Below are positions 25,469 through 40,835 of a stretch of 64,000 nucleotides of DNA, piece after piece. Made by a program: the position numbers and the translations under genes. Each line of letters starts with the position of its first letter. Positions within the stretch are counted from its first letter, which is position 1. The notes below the pieces were generated by a model. It saw nothing but the letters and a program-made list of their open reading frames with translations. It did not search any database and was not told the DNA's origin. The stretch is from Typhlomys cinereus (lineage: Eukaryota; Chordata; Mammalia; Rodentia; Platacanthomyidae), in contig JALPQD010000044.1 of assembly GCA_023101885.1 (NCBI GenBank), forward strand, positions 6,477,565-6,541,564. Reading direction: 5' to 3'.

Positions 25469-25512
25469 AAATGTGGGTGTATACATGCCACAGCACAAAT
25501 ATAGATGTCAGA

Positions 25513-26389
25513 ACTGAACAGGTTTAATCTCATCAATCAGGAAACACATAGGAACTGGCAGATAGACATTACCCATCCCGCAAATAGGACACTGACCTTC
25601 CCCCCAACTGCTGTGTCCTACTCCTATACTTCCATCTACCTTTGAATCTCCACTTATATTAAGACCTTCATTTAAACAGTCTTTTATCTTTGGTTAGGAG
25701 GTGACCTTCCCTACCAATCAGGATGCATCCATGGGTGTTATAGGAAAAGCAAAACTGAAAACAACAACAAACCATAATTCAGAACACCAAAGACCCTACA
25801 ATATTCACCTGGAACCAGACCAGCCAAATCTCTCCTCATCCTAAAGCTCTAGGAACCTTGCAGAAGAGGGAACAGCAAGATTGTAAGAGCCTAAAGATGG
25901 GGAGGACCACTGATATGCAAGATACTTCACACAAGTTAGGGCTGCAACAGGCAGAATTGGACTTTGCCTGACCTGCACAATGGCTGACATGTCAACGACC
26001 CCCCCCCAAAATCTAGCATGAATCACAGGGGAGAAGGCTCCATGCAGTAGGATCCTTAGAGGCAAGGGATTAAGCAGTCATAATAGAGTTACCATTCTAA
26101 CATGGGAGCCCAAGAAAGGGCTCTAGGCTATGCCACTGAGTCCTGAACCCTCACTAGGGTGGAGGACTCAGAGGGAGGTTTGGCATTCACACAAAAGGAT
26201 GCTCCATGGGATGGGAGGGAGGAAAGGAAAGGCATTGGGAAAGGGGGACGAGGGAGGAGGTGAAAGGAAGGGGGAAAGAGGGAGAGTGCAAGGGGGGACC
26301 ACTGGGGAGGGAAGGGGAAGGGAGAGGACAGCGGGTACCTATTAGCTTGTATGATTAAGAAAAAAATAAAATGTAGGAGAAAAAAATAG
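25513..26389 (+). mobile_element. Second 5'-truncated L1 3' end, + strand
   Basis: Homologous to the neighbour at 24618-25468 along its length (aaaccataattcagaac, agaccagccaaatctctcc, acacaagttagggctg, G-rich tract, cttgtatgattaag, A tail) but more diverged, so probably an older subfamily. Flanked by a perfect 13-bp duplication tatagatgtcaga at 25500-25512 and 26390-26402. The two L1 copies are separated only by 18 bases plus the duplications of the SINE they both hit. Confidence 0.9.
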
Positions 26390-29075
26390 TATAGATGTCA
26401 GAGGATAACTTTACGGAATCATTTCTGTCCCTCTGCCTTTATATGGGTTCCAGGAATCAAATTCAGGTCTTTAGGTTTGTGTGCAAGCAACTTCCCCTTC
26501 CTTCCCCCTATATTTAGTATTTCCATCCTTACTGTCCAACATGCAGTGAGTCCAACATGCACTTCCTATGAGCTGTCTCTGTGTCCAGTCTCTTACCTTT
26601 CCAAACCATCCTCATACTCATTCCCAGAGTTAGATTCATAAGGTCATATTCACTCTTTTGTGGAACCCATTGACTGTTTCACTCTATCTATAAGAATACT
26701 TGGAAACTTTAGCATACATTGAACTCTTTTATGTTTAGCACTCTTGACATCACTCTGTGCCCCCAAACTACTTCATCCCACAATAGCCATAGTGCTTGAG
26801 AATTCCGCATTCACTAATGCCTATGTTCATGCTGTTGCTATCATCTGGACTGTCATCCTTTGGTTTATAAAATCTATCAAACATGGAATCAGAACCTTTC
26901 CACATAATGGCAGAATCCAACTCCTTTTTCTGTATTCACTCATCTGTAGTGAATTTTTCCCTGGGGTTTGACTTGTCTTATGATATTTTTACTTCCTTTT
27001 AAACAGAGAAAGCATTATGCCTTGCTGTATTAGTACAGAATTTTATACTGGAATGGATATAGAAAAGGGTACTCAGGTTCAAATGCTGACTTTGCTTACT
27101 ATTTACATAGCATACAGAAAGTCAGTTGACCTCCCCAAGGTTGATTTCAATGTGCCTGGGTAGACTTGGCATGTACAAGTCATAGATATATTGGCAAGGT
27201 TAAATAAAAAAAAGAAACTCACTAAACTTTTAGTTCAGTGCCTGGGTCATTCCAAGAGTTCACCAGACATTCATTCTTTTCACTCCTCTTGTACTGGTAT
27301 TTGAGTTCTATTCAATAGGTTCAGCTGGAGTTAGAAGCCATGGTCTATGCTTGTTTTTCTTTTTCTCTATTTTATCCCTAGCAGTTTTGTGTATACATTA
27401 ACAACATGATAAATGATCCTGAGAGCTAATGTGAGGTAGGACTTGATCTAATTAATGTCTGCATACGCATATTGTGAATATTAAATAATACTGACATTCT
27501 AAAATATGCACATCAATCTCAAGTTTATAATCATCTTTCTTCTGTTTCTATAAACACAACATTTTATATGCCAGTCTTGGTAGTTATTCATGACCTAACA
27601 CCTGTGATTTTGTAACTGTCTTTGATTTTATGTAATATTCATGGCAATTTATCAATTATACTTCAAATTGATATCTATGTGATACATAGTCTTCTCCTGA
27701 GTACTCATGAACATGCAAGTAAACTTACTATCACTTGGATATATTGTATTTTAAAGATACTATATATTCCCTCCATCCTGGTGTTTTTTGTTAGTTTGTT
27801 TGTTTGTTTTGTTTTTCTCTAATTCATGCAGAATTTTCTGTATGTTTGAGGGGAACAAGTCAGACTAATAATTTCATGTCTAAAAATTCTTCAAGGACAT
27901 TTTTCTTCAAGAAATTTTCAAATTACTTAAAAGACCAAAGGAATCTGGTCCATGCTTGGTTTAGTAATTGTCTGCCTCTTTTCTTCCTCTTACTTCATGG
28001 TCCCTCATTTTTTAGGCTTTAATTCTTTTTGTGGCTCTAGAATATTTAACACCTTTTAAGGTCTTGTCTCACCCTATCACAAGTCTCCTTTGACTGACAC
28101 TTCCCTCAGACCTTAGTTCTAAGATCACCCTCAAAGAAGCATTAACAGATTCAGACCCACTCCTGCTTCTTCTAAGTTTAGGTCTTCAGATGTACATTCA
28201 TTTGACACTCTATCATTTTGCAATCACATTCTTCAATTTTAAACATTTATTTTGTGTTCACTTGTTTAGAGTATGTTTCCCCCAAGAAAATTACCTGTTA
28301 ATGACCTTTTCTGAAAATCAGCTACTATGTTTTCACTACTTAAAAAAAAGGACACTTGGTACATAGTAGGCATTTCATCAAGGCATTGGAGCAGAAGACT
28401 GAAGAAATGACTGTCTGGAGAGCATATATATATATAAAGTAGACTGTTTTCAAAGAGAAGTCTTTAAGGTACACAAAGAAGACACGATGGAATGAATAAA
28501 GAACTGAGAAAAAGGAGTGCCAAGTGTACCACTTACCTCTGTAATAATTATATTTGTGCCTTTATCTGAAAACTGATAAAAATGAATTTTTTGTTACATT
28601 TCACAGCCATATTTGTGAAAATATTTGAGAAAAATAATGCCAGAACAGGCAAGCTGTAAATTCTGGCAGCCACTGGGAGGAGAAAGATGAAGAAGAAGAT
28701 ACAAAGTCATGCCTTTTGAGTTAGGGTCAGCCTTGGAGGTCGGCTCACAGCTGTGGAAAGGGCAGCATTGAGAATGGCCAGAGTGTCAGAGCAAGCATGC
28801 TTACAATTCTGGTCAGTGTACAAAGAAGGGACTGAAAGGGGGAAAATGAAAATTTAGAACTCAGAAAAGTTGTCAGTCTTAACAAAGAATATCTCAGCAA
28901 CCTCCTAAAAGTATTTTTTAACTGTCAATAATACCCTGTTATTAAAATTGCAATACATATGGATCGCAGAACATGGGCCAAAAAGAAGTATTTTTTTTAA
29001 ATCCAGCTGACTCAGACTATCTTTGGAAATATAGCCATTATAAGGTATTTTTCATTTCTTTGGTACTATTGCATC

Positions 29076-29107
<32 letters not shown>
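29076..29107. repeat. (GT)n microsatellite
   Basis: Pure gtgt run with one terminal tatgtgt variant. Confidence 0.85.
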
Positions 29108-29164
29108 TTATAAGGGAAGGCCAAGGGTTGACGTCAGCTTCTTAGTCACTCTTCAACATTATTC

Positions 29165-29376
29165 CTTAAGGTTGAATCTCACAGTAAAACTCAGAGATTG
29201 CTGACAGGGCTACTCTGACTAGGTCTGGGGATGCCTCTGTGTCTGCCTTCCAAGGCTGGAATTACAAGTGGGATACCACACCCATACAGCATTTACATGG
29301 GTTCTGGGATTCTAAACTCCTATTCTCTTCATTGTGCAGCAAGTGCTTTCTAATCACTTAGCCATCTTCCCAGTTC
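29165..29376 (-). repeat. B4-type SINE, reverse
   Basis: ccttccaaggctggaattac (B1-like part in reverse) then tttacatgggttctgggatt, aagtgctttctaatcactta, gccatcttcccagttc (tRNA head in reverse). Confidence 0.6.
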
Positions 29377-30655
29377 AACCTCTTATATTTTTAAAACTTC
29401 AGATTTGGACTCTCAAATTGGGCTGTTTTTATTATTTTATTCAGATGTGTTATGCTTTCATTTTCAAGTAAGATTTTAAGTGAATTTCTATTCAACATCC
29501 CGAGCTTTCATGACATGTTATATTGAGCCCGAACACAGTTGTCCTTATTAATGTTTCTAGATTTTAAATAGGTATCAAGATGTAGTCATCCAATAATATA
29601 TAGTTTATAGATATATTTTAGCTAGTTTAATTATGCCTTAATGCTATTTTAAAGGATAACTTTTAACAAGAAATTATTCAAAGTGAATGGGAAATTCATT
29701 ATTTGTTTTTAGCATTTAGAAGAATCTTTTCTGAAAAGTTATTGAAAGTGAAAGTGTTGTCTATATTTTTCAAAAGAGTGTAAATTTGTAACATCCTTTT
29801 ATTTAAATGGGTAATTATGCCATGTTGCTAACTAAAGCTTGTGTGAAGGTTAAGTGGATCTCAAGTTGATTTTTCCATGTTCTTCAACAATCCTGTGGTA
29901 ATGATATTTAATATTTCAGATTTTGATTAAAATTTTAAGTAACTAATGTACTCCTTCCAAAGATTAGATATTAAAAGAATGGATTCGATTCAATGATTCT
30001 CACGATCTATAAGTTCCTTCACCTCCTGTGCTCTGCTAAGGTTTATTCTATTTAAAATAAGTTTTCTGTAGTCATTACTCTGCATATCAAAATTATAAGT
30101 TTTCTCTACCTAGTATTTAATGAATAATACTATTTTTCTGCTATGAGAGTGCCCAGATATTGAGAAGTAGGTATAGCTCCCCAAAATATAAAATATACAT
30201 ATAAATATAAGGAAAATAAGTTACTTTCTATATAGGTACTAATCAGTGGAGGAATCATGGTTTTTTCTGGTTGAATATTATAGCATCTACTGCAAAATAC
30301 AACATAAAGGCATAAAGTCTGTGAATTTATATGTAGTCACACAAAATTGTAGTGCATAAATCTTCAAATTGTTGTGATCACTACTTCCCTAAGTCACAGT
30401 TTGAATGAGTTAATATGAAAATGTTTCATTGGACTTAGGATGCATGTTTTATAAGTTAACTTTTCAGAGTCATTATTGAGGTCCAATTAGTTTCAAATTA
30501 ATAACACACTCAAATGATTACCATTTAGCTGATATGCTACACACATTTAACTTTCTAAACCCTTTTTTAAAAAAAATTCTTCTGTGAGGGAGCAGTCGAT
30601 AACATTAACATTTTAGTTTAAATTTCTTTAGTTTCATGCTTAATAATTCAAAAGT

Positions 30656-30873
30656 TGGGCTGGAAAGATGGCTCAGGAGTTAAGATTTGCAAGTAGAAGA
30701 TCCTGAGTTCAGATCCCAGGTCCCATGGAAAAAACACCAGGCTGAAATAGCAGAGGCCTGTACTTCTTGCCCTGGTGGGTGGAGCCTGGGAAATCCCAGA
30801 GTCAAGCAAGAAGGAGGTAGAAGTAATCCAGGATGATTCCCGAAGTCACCCTTGGTCCTCCACAGTGCCCTCT

Positions 30874-30914
<41 letters not shown>
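30656..30914 (+). repeat. B2-like SINE with distinctive tail, ending in (AC)n
   Basis: tRNA-derived head gggctggaaagatggctcag with a pol III B-box-like gagttcagatcccagg, then a tail ggagcctgggaaatcccaga, atccaggatgattcccgaag, cccttggtcctccacagtg. Followed by (AC)20 at 30875-30914. The tail recurs in the copy at 50466 and is not that of mouse B2. Confidence 0.75.
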
Positions 30915-30916
<2 letters not shown>

Positions 30917-31221
30917 CACAAAATATTTTTTAAAAATTCAAAGTTTTCCGTTGTAGAACAAGGATGATATGAAAGAGATTAGTAAAAAGGAAATCGTTCT
31001 GAATATTTCCTTCTAATTTGATTAGTTTGTATGTTCTAAATCTTCTCACTTCACCAACTTTTAATTATATTTATTTTACAATATAGATTATTGTGAATTA
31101 CCTTCAACACGGAAAGTTCATTGTTTCCCTGGGGTTTTTCTGAAGGATTTCAAGGATTTTCAAGGTTGCTTAAGTAGATGGAAGTGGCCATTTTGGTTTA
31201 TTTACTTACTATTTATTCAGC

Positions 31222-31365
31222 TGTAAGAGAGAGAACACAGGCATATGCATGCCACTGAGTGTGGAGGGCAGAAGACAACTTTCAGATGTCTGTTCCATAC
31301 CAACATGTGGGATTGGGAGATTGAACTCATGTCACCAGATTTTAAGTTCAAGGGTCTTATTGGCC
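31222..31365 (-). repeat. B3-type SINE, reverse
   Basis: gcatatgcatgccactgagt, ggagggcagaagacaacttt, ttgaactcatgtcaccagat, agttcaagggtcttattgg. Confidence 0.55.
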
Positions 31366-34642
<3,277 letters not shown>

Positions 34643-35506
34643 TAAAATATTATAACTACTGCCATTCTTATCTTTAAACTTCCATTGATGTTTTTATTCT
34701 CCAATTGATGATATTGATTTCAGGTTGCAGTCCTTTAACAGGAATTGACAGTTGTGTTATAATTTGATATGTATAAAAATCACTGACTAACTTAATGTAC
34801 AATGGGAAACTAAATGATCTATCTTCAATTTTTGGTATACAGGAAATATTATACCAAAATTTTATAGAAAATTAAAGAATCAGTACTTAAGTGACCCTGA
34901 TCCTTATATACCAGAATATTATAATTATTCCTCGATTAAAAATGCATATATAAAATAGTTTCTTTGCACATTAAAATACTGTGATATTTTGGATAAGTTT
35001 CTTTTACAGCCTTAATGAGAAATTGATTTATTAAATTGGACTATCTAAATGATGTTGAATACCTGAAATTATTTTCAGAATGTGTGCTCTTACTCTAAAC
35101 TATAATTCAATAACTGTAACAATGGATATTAACATTAATTGTGATTGGGCAGCTAGTGTGCAACTAACTGGAAGTAGACAAGTGTTTTGCTTTGTGAATG
35201 CTATCTTAATACCTCTGAGAAAGAGAAGAGAATCTGTTTCTGGTTGCCACAGAAAGATCTGCACAGTGCTTGATATCTAACAGGTAGATTAACATGTATT
35301 CCAGAAAGGGAACTCTGGTTGTTCTCTCCAGCTTGAAGTTCAGTTTGCTGTTTGTGCTGTGTTCCTATCAACAAAAAGAGGGGATTTTCTTTTGTTTGTT
35401 TGTTTTTTAAGTAAAATTTTCTGTCTTAATCACTGATATTGCTCCCATGACATTATTAGATTTTCATATGACTTGCACAGTGTCTGAAGGAGAAAACAGC
35501 TTATAA

Positions 35507-35697
35507 AAAGCAAATCGTTTAATTGCTCAGCAGGTAAGGCACTTGCTTGCAAACCTGGCATCCCCAGTTTGATCCCCAAAAGTTTATGTGGTAGAAGGAG
35601 AGAACTGACTTCCTCATAACCACATACTCTGGTATGCAGGTGTTTTCTCTCACTTTCTCCCTTCCCTCTATCCCTCACTAAAATAAATACTTAAGGC
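35507..35697 (+). repeat. B3-type SINE
   Basis: caaatcgtttaattgctcag, caggtaaggcacttgcttgc, cccagtttgatccccaaaag, tcactaaaataaatact at the end. Confidence 0.6.
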
Positions 35698-36381
35698 AAA
35701 TTGCTTTCATCTACTAGACCGGGATATTATCATTGCTTTTCATGTGATATTTAAAATATTCAGTTATTTTCATCTTTGACCCTTAACAAAGACACATATT
35801 TAACTTTGTAGCTGACCATAATTAGTATGTTGTCTGGTAGCAATGAGAATGCTAAGAGAAAGTAGTGAAATGATTTTTAATATTTAAAGCTGTAAATGTT
35901 ACATGCATATATAAACACACATGTAATACCAACTTGAAATCCTTTCAATAAAGAAAAATGATACCATAGACTTCCCTTATCATTTTTCAAAATTCAGATC
36001 AATTGTAGACCAAAATAATAAAGTAGAAAGTTTCACAAAGTACGAAAAGGATTAAATATTTTTAATTATGTGACCATCTTATAATTGTCCTATTTCATTG
36101 TAACTTATTACTAAACACTTATTTTGCTTTATTTATAAATTAGAGTTTGTCAGAGTAATGTGTGTCAGGAAAACAAATACAGGATATGGTAATGTTTTTC
36201 AGTTCTCTGTACACGTTCACATATTCTTGGAATAAATTGGAAATTAGCCCTTGTTGTTAAAGAACAATACAGTATGCCAAAAAATAATGGATATATGTGT
36301 ATATAATTAATATCATTAATCTACATTACAATTGCTATTTTAATATGGATCAAATTCAGAAGTACCATTGAATTGTTGACT

Positions 36382-36422
36382 TTGGATATTGTCTCACAGC
36401 AACAGAGAAGAGTAACACATAC
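36382..36422 (+). repeat. End fragment of a MaLR-type LTR
   Basis: gatattgtctcacagcaaca followed by gagaagagtaacacataca resembles the last 40 bases of the LTR at 59492. Only the 3' end is recognisable. Confidence 0.4.
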
Positions 36423-36464
36423 AACTCCCAATCATATTAACCATGTTTAGAAAGCTTGTAAGCA

Positions 36465-36575
36465 GAGCAATGGTGGTACATGGCTCTAATTCCATCACTT
36501 ACAACAGGGAGGCAGGAGGATCAGGAGTTCAAGGCTAGCCTGGACTACACAGAATCCTGCCTCAAAAAAAAAGTT
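36465..36575 (+). repeat. B1 SINE
   Basis: agcaatggtggtacatggct, gggaggcaggaggatcagga, gttcaaggctagcctggact, then cctcaaaaaaaaag. Confidence 0.7.
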
Positions 36576-37994
36576 TTAAAAAACACAAAGACTCATTACT
36601 GTTCTTGCATTACTTTTTGGTCATAAACTGCTTTTTACACAGTAAGGATGTTGTTAAAAAGACAGGACTCTTATGTCTTCATTTTGTCATTATCAAAGTA
36701 GGCAGTTTAAGTTAATCCTTTGTACCTTTCTGTTTTGTTGGTGGTAATCCTAAAGTGAAAGGCTTTAGAGACCGATCTTTATGAACTCATTGAGCTTTTT
36801 TACTTTGTAAGTCATAGTCAGAATTTCACAGATGGTGGAATACAAACTCCATGTGTGCTGTCTGTTTCTCTTTACTGACTCTACTGCCCATGAAACCGGA
36901 AAGCAGAGAATGCATTTCCCCCAAATCCTTAGCATTTTAAATAGGCTATTATTCTTATGACTAGTGTCCTGCATATTAGACTTCCAGAGAAGCCTGTTCA
37001 CATTGAATTTCAAAACAAGTAGCCAGATCCTGCAGTCTGTCAACTAATAAGATACAGTGCTATTATGGAGTGGCCCACCATTCCCATCTTTGACTTACAG
37101 GACACTACTGTACTTCTACTACCTTCCCACTTTAAAATGTGTATCTTAGTATAATTATAACCCAGAGATGTAGGGCCAGTAGAGTGAGTTTTCAGAGTGG
37201 AGCTGGGCTTCAAGATGCACACCTTTTTACTCAAATAAATGAAGAAATCACTTGTTTGAAAGCAAGGTGAAATCTTTGAGGAGTGGAAATTTTGGTAGAG
37301 AAGTAAACAAAGTTGTTATGCTTTTTATTGCTACCACTTCTTTGTATAAATTCCCTTGAAAGTCCTGGAATAACAATTAGATGTATAACTTACCAGCAGT
37401 CTTGGGCTTGGGTTGTTCATATGACCTCTCAGCATCATTTTCCTATCTCTAAAATATGGATAACACTTGCTTCTTGCCAATACATGAAAACATCCCTTAT
37501 TCTGTGCTATGCAGATGGTATTATTCAATCTCTAACTATTCTTTCAATTCTTTATTGAAAAAAAATAGATTTTGGGTGATCTGAGTCACAGACAAAGAAA
37601 ATAGTCTGTCCATGGAAAAACAGAGATGCACTGTTGATATGGGTCTATGGTACAGATTTACATTCTCAGTGAAATAATGAATGGTGAAGTGGGAAATAGT
37701 GGAGAATCTTTATGTTCACTGTAAAATAGAAAACATTAGGGCTAGAGATTAGGTGGGTACAAACTGTGAGCCATGACTTTTCAACAGAGAGACAAGCTTA
37801 GAGATTGGCAAGTAGTCATAATGTGAAGATGTTAGAAGTTAAGAGAGTCAGAGAAACAGTAAAAAGTCTTGAGTATTTCAGAGAGAATTTAAATTTAAAT
37901 TTTAGACGCTTAGAAGCAAATGAGAAAGAGTGAGGGTGAGAGAGCTTTGCTTTTAGAGAAGTTCAAAGAGCAAGTAGCTTCCAAAGTACATGTT

Positions 37995-38030
<36 letters not shown>

Positions 38031-39819
38031 TTTACTTGAGTATTTTTGAAAGAATGAGGAGAGGTAAAGAAGGTTACCACATAGCTTTTGATAACACACT
38101 CCTCCCACATCTTTTGCACATCCTGGGATACCTGACCTGGTGTTTGACCCAGCTGATTAAGAGTGAAACCAAGTTGCCAGTGTTACTAGGGGAAATGGGA
38201 ACTGGGATCAAGCTGAGTCCCCAACTCTGCAATATTGATGTATTATGGTATGAACATACTACAAAGGAGAAATTGCCTAATTCACCTGGAGTGAACAGAG
38301 AGGCCCTGTCAGGAGCTTGACATTTGGACAGAATCTGAAAAAATCCATAGAATTTTGACAAGCTGACTTTGACAAGCACGTTTAAGGGTTTTACACCTGA
38401 CCTATAAGTCAAAGGCTCCTAAATCAACATCACCAGCTTTGGTCAATCACTTGTGCTCACCATGTTCCTGTTTCATAATCAGCTTAAAGTGATTTCACTC
38501 TCCCAGGGGAAAGAAGAACCCTGAAAGAGAGACAAAAATTGTAATCGCTAGAAGTTCCCATTTTCTTAGTGCTTTGTGTGTTTGGCCTCAGGGTTCTTAG
38601 CGCTAAAAGCATATTGGACTATAGATGGAAGCAATAAAATACCAGTAGTGCTGAGAAGAAAATAAGAGTTCTGATTCATGCGCTACCAAAAATTACTTCC
38701 AAATGAGCCCAGAGTTTCATCTTGGGAGATCTATTTGGCATGTGTAGCATAAACAAAATTCACATACCAAAAAAAATTTCCTAGGAGAAAGATATCCTCT
38801 GATAGATGGGATAAATGGAAATAAACAAAAGGAGTTGACATTACAGGTTGAGACCTTTGTCAAAATTATCACATTCGAATGAATGAAATCAGAATTAGAG
38901 AATATCTATGGGATGCTGCTGTATAAATCATGACTATCATCATATTGTATATTACTCAGCCAGTGAGGATACTAAAGGTATTTCAGGATGAATATGAGCA
39001 TAAAAATATATGTTGCTGGAAACATTTCCAAATTCAGAATTTAGATTATCTTTTTAGTTTCCTTGAGATTTTTACCAGTTAAAAACAGCATATAATTTCG
39101 GCAGGATTAATTAATCACCCTGTGTTCAAGTTGAATGTTTTGTGGAAGAAACTCAAATTCCTTATTTATGTACTATCTAAACATCTTTTTGCTTATTCTC
39201 CTTTATGCTTCAGTCATTATACTAGTTCAGATAGTTGACTGCACAAATAGTCTTTTTTTCTTTTGAGAGATTTTGAATGGAATATTCAAAATCAGTGAAC
39301 CTTATATGTTTCACCACTGTACAATATAAAAATTAATTTCAGCTCTTGCAAAAGTGTTTGAGGCAAGTATTATACTTCAATAACTTTCATAGCTCCAAAT
39401 AAATTATAGAAAAACTTCTTTTTCTCTTTTAAATCTGTCAGTTTCCTGCTGCTTCTGTGTGTGTTTTTTTAATGAACAATATGTTACTCAGGCACTCAAT
39501 AAATATTTGTTGTGTGTGTCCTCATTCCATACCTCATATAATAGAAATATAGGAATAGTGCTTTGGGGAGTTATTAGATGCATTGACATAACTTAAAAAG
39601 ATGTTTCCGTAACTATTAATCATGCCAGCAGATTTCTCCTCAACAAAATAAATATGTTCAACTGTTTATTTGATAAATAAACTTTGGAATAGCTTGTACA
39701 TGAAATGGCTGAATGTTAGGAGGCCAAATGATATCAAATAGTCATGGAATTTTATGCTCTTGTTTAGTCTTCCTGCCTCATAAATATCTTTTTGAATCTG
39801 TCCTTTTTGAAATATTACT
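36576..39819. other. Intron sequence, nothing recognised apart from poly(T)
   Basis: 38030-38530 is less AT-rich than its surroundings and could be an old retroposed or LTR-derived piece; not identified. Confidence 0.45.
37999..38027. repeat. Poly(T) run of 29
   Basis: Uninterrupted T run. It may be the A-tail of a minus-strand retroposed sequence occupying the bases to its right, but no recognisable element or target duplication was found there. Confidence 0.8.
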
Positions 39820-40005
39820 TATTTGAGAGAGAGAAAAAGCAGGAGAGAAGTGCACCTATGTCACATATGCTTGTGGGGAGCTCAGGGGACAACTTTTGGA
39901 AATTATTTCTTTAATTCCATAATGTGGGCTCGGGATTCAGTTCAGGTTGCCTGATTTGTGTGTAGGGGCCTTCACTGACTGAGACATCTCGCCAGCCCTG
40001 AAATT
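39820..40005 (-). repeat. B3-type SINE, reverse
   Basis: ttgtggggagctcaggggac, gggattcagttcaggttgcc, ggggccttcactgactgaga, catctcgccagccctgaaat. Confidence 0.6.
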
Positions 40006-40679
40006 CCATTTTTTTTCCCGAACTCATGCTATCTTAAATCTGGGCCTGTACTATCTCTCAAATTAACTATAGCATCTTCTTTATGATTGGTTAACTGGTA
40101 TCTACGTCCATGTCTCTCATTTTTTCTTTTTCATTTGATTTTTTTTCAGTGCATGTGATAGAATCGAAAGCTTGGTTAATATTCTGAGATGAGTTTACAT
40201 CTCTAACCAATCTTCTAATCCATTCACCACATTATAGTCAGATTAATATTCAAATAATAACCAAAGGGACAAGTCAACATTACCTTCCTGACTTAAAATT
40301 CTTTCATGACTATCCTGTTACCACATGATAAATCTGAACCTTTAAAATGTAACTGGTTTTAAAAAAGACCTACAGTCCCTTGAAAGCCAGAGGATTTCTG
40401 GATGTTCCCTGATCACCAATGTCACTCACAGATTTCATCCTTGCATGGTTGGAAAATCAAATCTGGAAAGTTGAAGCAACACATGACCACAGTGAGTTCA
40501 GGATTGAGGCCTGGCCCCCAAAAAAGAAAGAAACTTTGAAAATGTTGCAATTGTTACTACACCTCAGTTGCTCGTCCAGCTGGCCTATCATAGGAAAGTA
40601 TGACAAGCATGGCCATATTTATGTCAGTTTCAGAGACTTTTTGACTTCTGTGTTAAGCAGCTATCCTTTTCAAATAAAC

Positions 40680-40835
40680 CTACTTTATTTTCTTTTGAGA
40701 CATGTTCTCATGTAACTGCACTTGAATTCCTTGTGTCTCCCAGACTGGCTTTGAACTCTTCATCCTCCTCCTTCCTCCTCCCCAGCTCTGGGATTACAGA
40801 CATGTACTACCATTCCAGACTACCCTTTTAATATT
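40680..40835 (-). repeat. B1 SINE, reverse
   Basis: tgagacatgttctcatgtaa, cccagactggctttgaactc, agctctgggattacagacat. Confidence 0.65.

Larger units (their letters stand above)
24602..26510 (-). repeat. B3-like SINE split by two L1 insertions
   Basis: Removing both L1 inserts and one copy of each target duplication joins pieces ending at 24617, 25482-25512 and 26403-26510 into one sequence: gtgggtgtatacatgccaca, gatgtcagaggataac, tgggttccaggaatcaaa, caggtctttaggtttgtgtg. This is the reverse-complement layout of a tRNA-headed rodent B3-type SINE. The outer limits are approximate. Confidence 0.75.
26511..30655. other. Intron sequence, nothing recognised apart from the (GT)n and the B4 SINE
   Basis: Low GC, no coding signature; frames at 26744-26971 and 27622-28022 show no homology. 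Confidence 0.6.

Noticed and set aside
25064..25498. Glycine/arginine-rich and proline-rich frames on opposite strands
   Set aside because: They are translations of the G-rich L1 3' UTR tract.
30656..30720. Possible tRNA gene (A-box and B-box-like sequence)
   Set aside because: It is the tRNA-derived head of a SINE; no cloverleaf with acceptor stem closes, and a SINE tail follows. The same applies to the heads at 35507, 50466 and 63377.
36360..36422. Second formin exon or further splice pairs near repeats
   Set aside because: The gtaagt- and cag-like matches outside 11887 and 34465 were not paired with an open, formin-like segment.
38028..38530. Processed pseudogene ending at the 29-T run
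   Set aside because: The minus strand reads into the A-run, but the body shows frequent stops, no recognised protein and no target duplication.
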